Shown here: piece by piece, positions 59,384 through 64,000 of the stretch
How positions within the stretch are numbered: the stretch's first letter is position 1
Layout of the letters: the number at the start of each line of letters is the position of its first letter
Assembly: GCA_034638255.1 (NCBI GenBank)
Contig: JAWPGT010000056.1
Span: 1 to 64,000 of the forward strand
Origin: Coprinus comatus
Taxonomy: Eukaryota > Basidiomycota > Agaricomycetes > Agaricales > Agaricaceae
Reading direction: 5' to 3'
DNA: 64,000 nucleotides
Notes under the pieces: generated by a model
Told to the model about the DNA's origin: nothing
The model's input: the letters and a program-made list of their open reading frames with translations, nothing else
Databases searched by the model: none
Made by a program: the position numbers and the translations under genes

Positions 59384-61217
59384 ATGCTCAGAAAATTTCC
59401 ACAGCTGGTTAACGTTGATACGAAATATTTGAGGACACGAGACAGCAATATCCATCACCATCATCATCATAGAAATGAACCCCAAGATTCTGACGTCAGG
59501 CTCAGTTCAGACTCGAAATCTCATTCTTGTGACAATAAACTCAAAAGCTTTGACCTCGTCGAACACGTATTCGGCTCTGTAGTGTCAATCAGAGTTGCGG
59601 CAGCTGTTCTTCTAGCAGTCCTTCAACTCAATCTCGTCCAAGTGCACAGTCAAAATGATCATATACCCCACCCTGTTTCTACCGAAGACCGGATTAATGC
59701 TTGCCTACATGCAGCTGTTGCGTTACATGACAAGCTTTATCAGAAGGAGTGTACAGATGTTAACAATATTTACCGTTGGGAATGGTCACCTCACCTCAAC
59801 ACACGGACAGGGATGGGAGCGACAATGTTTCTTAACACGGTCGCTGTTGTTGCACATCAAGTCATATCATCGTCGGTCTCTTCAGGGTTAGCGAACGCGC
59901 CAATTAAAACCCTCTGGACCAATATTTCCAACCCAAATGATCCTTTAGCTTGCCAACGTGAATGTGATCAAACATCACCATCTTCATCTTATGATTCCGA
60001 AACCACCTCGGATGAGCAAGATTCTAACCTTCTTCCTAGCTTTGTTGCCGTGCCTATCGAAGTGTTCACTATGCAGGGTCCTTCCAACGATGCGGAGCAC
60101 CCATCTATTTTCTCCAAAGTTGAATCCATATTCAGTGATACTCCTACCACAGCATATTCATCGTGGACATCATTTTCTCCCGACAACAATCCATCAGTTA
60201 TTCATCAGAAGGAAAGAGACAGGCGTCCTTCCGTCTTTTCAACAATTGAATCCATATTCACCGACCTTCCTACTAACACCCCAACAACGTCCGTGGAAAC
60301 CTCTCTTTCGTCCTCTACAAATGAACTAGAGCTTCACGTTGGTGTAGAGGATCTTCGCACTTTTCTTCGGTCACAGAGTGAAAGGCTATCAATTCGTTTG
60401 CAAGATTTCTCCCATTTACAGCAACGTGAAGTCAAACCCGAAGCCGTTTGCTTTGAAGGCTTCGCTGCCACTGGAAAGGTGGTCAATGCACGTGGTTCAC
60501 CCTCCAGCTACATTTCCCGAGTGTTGCCATACATGCAAAGGCCACAGGTTGCACAACCCCATTTGCACTTTGTGCTTGGTTTAGTTATGAGGGGGGATAC
60601 AGTGACATTGTGTAGAGGTGACTCGATGTACGAAAGAATGTACGTTCGACCTTAACACCGGGAGTGGGATACTGGAGATCATTTGCTCGGCATTGGGATT
60701 TGCAGTTGCAGACAACGAAACACTTGGACATGATCCTGGCTTTGAACTGGAGAGGGCATTTGTCCACGATTCGGCTGAAATAGGGACTGACTGGGATATA
60801 GACAATGAGGGTATAACGTTCGTTCCGAAATACTACAACACTCCACCCGATCATGCTGGAAGGTCCCATCGCTATTATCTTCATTACTTGGTTGCTAATC
60901 GCGGATCCTTCGGAGGTCGAATGACAAGAGTGTGGTGCGCATATCGACAAGTTAAGACTGAGGAGGACATAGTAGAGCTGGTCCACGACGACGATCAAAA
61001 TGAAGCTCGACAAATTGTATTGCGTAAGGATAAGAATATTTTTGCGGTCCTTACGCACTCAAGTATCAGAACGTTAATACATTGTCAACAACATGGAAGG
61101 AAAATGTGGTTTCGAGAATATTGGAAGCTGTTGAAGAGGAGAAAAAAAATCTGCCGAGGAAAATGAAACTGACGTTCCATCAGGGACCTCAGCAGAATAT
61201 CGATTAGATTTCCTTGA
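59384..61217 (+). pseudogene. FunK1-type kinase N-terminal half, truncated paralog
   Basis: The frame 59384-60655 encodes YLRTRDSNIHHHHHHRNEPQ, SFDLVEHVFGSVVSIRVAAA, HSQNDHIPHPVSTED and so on to HFVLGLVMRGDTVTLCRGDS and ERMYV. It then shifts by one base to FDLNTGSGILEIICSALGFA, RMTRVWCAYRQVK and onward to about 61217. It is a paralog of 30108-31948 in inverted orientation, with high protein similarity. It has a 12-residue insertion (RINACLHAAVAL) and an extra DSAEIGTDWDIDNEGITF segment relative to that copy. The kinase C-lobe is absent. Frame slips lie at about 60650, about 61040 and an A8 run near 61142. The His run is natural low complexity. Confidence 0.7.
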
Positions 61218-61449
61218 AAAGAACAGCTGATTAATTGGATTGACCCTTCTTTCAAGGCAATCCGATATCCTGATGTTTCGATTGGTCAGATCAATCAACC
61301 TCCCTCGGATTAAGTTGATAGGTCTGATTTATCCAACAAGATATATTATTAGTTTCCGTCCATCCAATCGAACCAATCCAACTGGTTCCAACCAATAAAT
61401 CCAAACACACACATATATATAATGGATAATAGGATTTTTTTTTTTCAAA
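61218..61449. other. Short intergenic stretch
   Basis: About 230 bp of T-rich sequence after the FunK1 remnant and before the KDZ transposase end. No gene was seen. Confidence 0.4.
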
Positions 61450-64000
61450 TTATATACTGCTACACTGGTTCTCGAGATCTTGAGACTTGTAGCATACACT
61501 CTCCCAACTCTCCTGGATACGTTTCTCCAATTTTGAATACACTGCTGCTTGTCGATGCGCATAACACTTCGCTCCAGGCTGTAAATTTGAGTTAGATGCC
61601 ATAGCCAACCAAATTAATTTCATCTTTGAAAAGCTTCGTTCAGTCCTTCTGAATTCTTCACGAAGAATTTCAACCTCCTCTCTCAAGCGTTGTAGTCCTG
61701 CTTTAGCTCGAAACCACTGGACACGATCTACTAAAGAATTAATGGACATTGGTAAGTATATGAGTTCACATTAAATAAATAAAAATACTCACATTCCAAA
61801 TGCCACTTCTTGTCTGATAAATCCACTGGCTTTCCCGTCACCCAGAACCATGGCTCCTTCCTACTAGAATCTCCCAATTGGCTTAGCCCATGCATATCTT
61901 TCCCCCAGAGATCCGATTTGAGAAGTGGTTTGAGTTCGGAAGTTTTCGGAAGCCCAAGAGCGACAAGTGCTTCATACGTGATACAATAGCGCTCAGCGCA
62001 TATTTCCTTCTCCTGATGGATAGATTGCAATATCATATTTGCTCGTGTATTTGCTCCCACACCTCTAACGTCTTTTATTTTCTTCTTTTCACTAGCATAG
62101 TATAAGTGAATTGAAGCTCGTAAGTCTTCAATCGCATCATAAGCTCGCCCCATCCGAATTTCAAACTCAATACTGGCAAGCAACTTGAAAGATGGATGTT
62201 CTTGATCCTCCGAGCTAATTTTATTGATGAGATAGGAGGGGAAGTATATGGGAGTGTGTTTCGCTGGTGATGTTTTCTCCAAGTTGCGGTAAACATATCT
62301 GTGGACATATTGCCTGCAAGTCTGTTTTCCATTGTTGAATGTGGGAGAGAATTCTTGATCTCTCAGTCTCTACCACCTCTTTATCCAAGCCTCCAAGCAC
62401 AATCTGGCGTCGAAGTTGTTGTCTTTATAAACCAAAATAATTAGTCAATGTTAGAAAAAATTGAGTGGTGGTACTTACTGATCCTGCTCTATTTTAAATC
62501 CTTGATCCAATAATGCAACTAGGTGTGGGTATTGCTCACGATAGGCCTCTCGAGCATTTTCTTCCTGCAGTTGTGTTGACTGTATGGTTCGTGAAGATAC
62601 TAAGGGAGAACGCAGTTGATTAATATCCGATTGCAAGTTTACAACCTTTTACATGTAAAGACACACCTTTGGTGAAATCATGGACTTGATAAAGACTCCG
62701 AATGTTACCATGTTCGTCTTTGGGAGGATTCAATTCCATATTTTCCCACGATGCTATTAAGTCAGGCGGGAATCGGTTCCGTAAAAGTTCGAACATTTCA
62801 CTTGAGTTCTGAAGGAGTGTTGTATATTTTAGAAGCTGTATTGCAAGTGTTGATGCTTGTAAAATAGGAAATAAATTGATTAGAATATGAAATTAAGGAC
62901 GTGTATAAGTATTGAAGAAACTTACCAAGTTTAATAAAATTTATCCAGTTCCAATGCGTATTGAAGTCATCCAATGACTCATGTCGATGTCCCGTATTCT
63001 GCTCCTTAGTACTCCCAGCTGCATGATTCTGTTCGGACCAAGAGCTTTCAATTCTCTCTCCATAAGTCATACCCGAGAACACCTTATAAGAAAATGAATG
63101 TTGTAACTGGCACTTCTCACCATGACCATGGATATGCATTTTTGGAATTGCGCCATCAACACGTTCAAATATAGAGTCCATATGTGGGAATGAGAGGTGT
63201 ATACGGCTCTTCAACTTAATCCTATATTGACACCAAATGTCGTAACTGATCATTATTCTTCTCTGATCAGATGCTTCTTGTAAAGCACTTGCTAAAGCAT
63301 AATCGGTCCTACTATAACTATCATTGATTGTATAGAGTATAAGTCGAGATAACATCATGTAAGATCATTGATAGTACACACCTTTCACCTTTGACAAGAT
63401 CAACTATCCCTCGTGAAGCATAGAATCCATGTCTTGCACACTGGACGGCTACAACACCACTAGCAACAGTGTCCCTAAATTTGATCATCCCTTGTTGACG
63501 AACGGCTTTGAGCTTCGCACACATTGAGGCCTAAACAAAAATCAATACTAATGACTATGAGCAAAAGGAACCAACATACCTCTCCAACATTTTCACCTCT
63601 ACTTTGTAAGTACTCATTGTACTCCTGACCCTTGACGAAATAGGCATTCCCATCATTCAGGGATGTGTCATTAGGGTCACCTAACTTGTTTTTCTGAACA
63701 AGTCGGAAATTACCATCAATTGACAAGAACAAGAGGTTCTTATGGCTGGAAAATGCCGATTAGTAGGTTACCTATACCATATTCAGAGGAAAAAACTTAC
63801 GTTTCATGTTCTGGGGCATTCCATACAGTCTCCTTGTCAACGTTGAAACCAACCTCCGGACATGCCGGACAACGAACTGCCATAGACCCGTTCTTGCGGT
63901 GAGGTGTATACTGGTCAATACCATGATCCTGACCTGCACGTCGTGATAGTGCAAGATGTCGCCATACACGCATGACAAGCAGTAGCTCACGGTAACGATC
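61450..64000 (-). CDS. KDZ-family transposase, 5' end outside the window
   Basis: The minus strand entering from 64000 reads RVWRHLALSRRAGQDHG, CPACPEVGFNVDKETVWNAP, NLLFLSIDGNFRLVQKNKLG (first catalytic-Asp strand), AVRQQGMIKFRDTVASGVVA, CARHGFYASRGIVDLVKGER, RRIMISYDIWCQYRIKLKSR, HIHGHGEKCQLQHSFSYKVF and GERIESSWSEQNHAAGSTKE, then RHESLDDFNTHWNWIN. These are the marks of Kyakuja-Dileera-Zisupton transposases, cut-and-paste enzymes common in Agaricomycetes. The rest includes KPVDLSDKKWHLE and VQWFRAKAGLQRLREEVEIL and stops at 61450-61452. The CxC-type cysteine cluster expected at the N-terminus lies beyond the edge. Introns split it repeatedly; no terminal inverted repeats were found in the window. 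Confidence 0.85.

Overview
The window reads as nuclear DNA of a filamentous basidiomycete, most likely Agaricomycotina and probably Agaricomycetes. Protein genes are cut by many short introns (about 50-130 bp, with GTRNGT-type donors). The gene families are fungal, and several are typical of this group: FunK1-type kinases, a KDZ transposase, a DUF6533-type seven-helix membrane protein, a tyrosine-recombinase (DIRS-like) retrotransposon and a Ty1/copia retrotransposon. No species was identified. Gene models were built by joining reading frames at visible GT/AG sites. Where exon phases sum to an intact protein, this is stated.

Layout, left to right. 0.2-18.4 kb is mostly housekeeping: ribosomal protein eS12 (-), a SKI8-like WD40 gene lacking its 5' part (+), a WW-domain protein (-), a coiled-coil protein resembling the ADIP/Msd1 family (-), an alpha/beta hydrolase (-), a dual-specificity phosphatase (+), and a decayed HAD-like plus CK1-like stretch (+). 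18.7-31.9 kb is a three-level nest. A FunK1 gene on the minus strand is split by a roughly 10.5-kb DIRS-like retrotransposon. That element is itself split by a solo LTR and by a 4.6-kb copia element with two apparently identical 347-bp LTRs and an exact 5-bp target duplication.

32.5-52.9 kb is again gene-rich: an MFS sugar transporter (-), the ubiquitin-like modifier NEDD8/RUB1 with two 18-nt exons (+), a DUF6533-type membrane protein (+), two paralogous secreted Lys/Asp/Gly/His-rich repeat proteins (-), a conserved protein of unknown function (-), a GPI-type GH16 glucanase (-) and a cytochrome P450 (+). 56.3-64 kb holds a nearly full-length FunK1 kinase (-), a truncated FunK1 paralog (+) that is an inverted relative of the N-terminal half at 30-32 kb, and a KDZ transposase (-) that runs off the right edge.

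The genes do not form one pathway. The informative features are the retroelement nest, the FunK1 family turnover, the repeat-protein pair, and single-base frame breaks. Those breaks cluster in FunK1, transposon and CK1/HAD sequence but also hit the coiled-coil and phosphatase genes, while eS12, NEDD8, P450, GH16, MFS and the hydrolase are clean.
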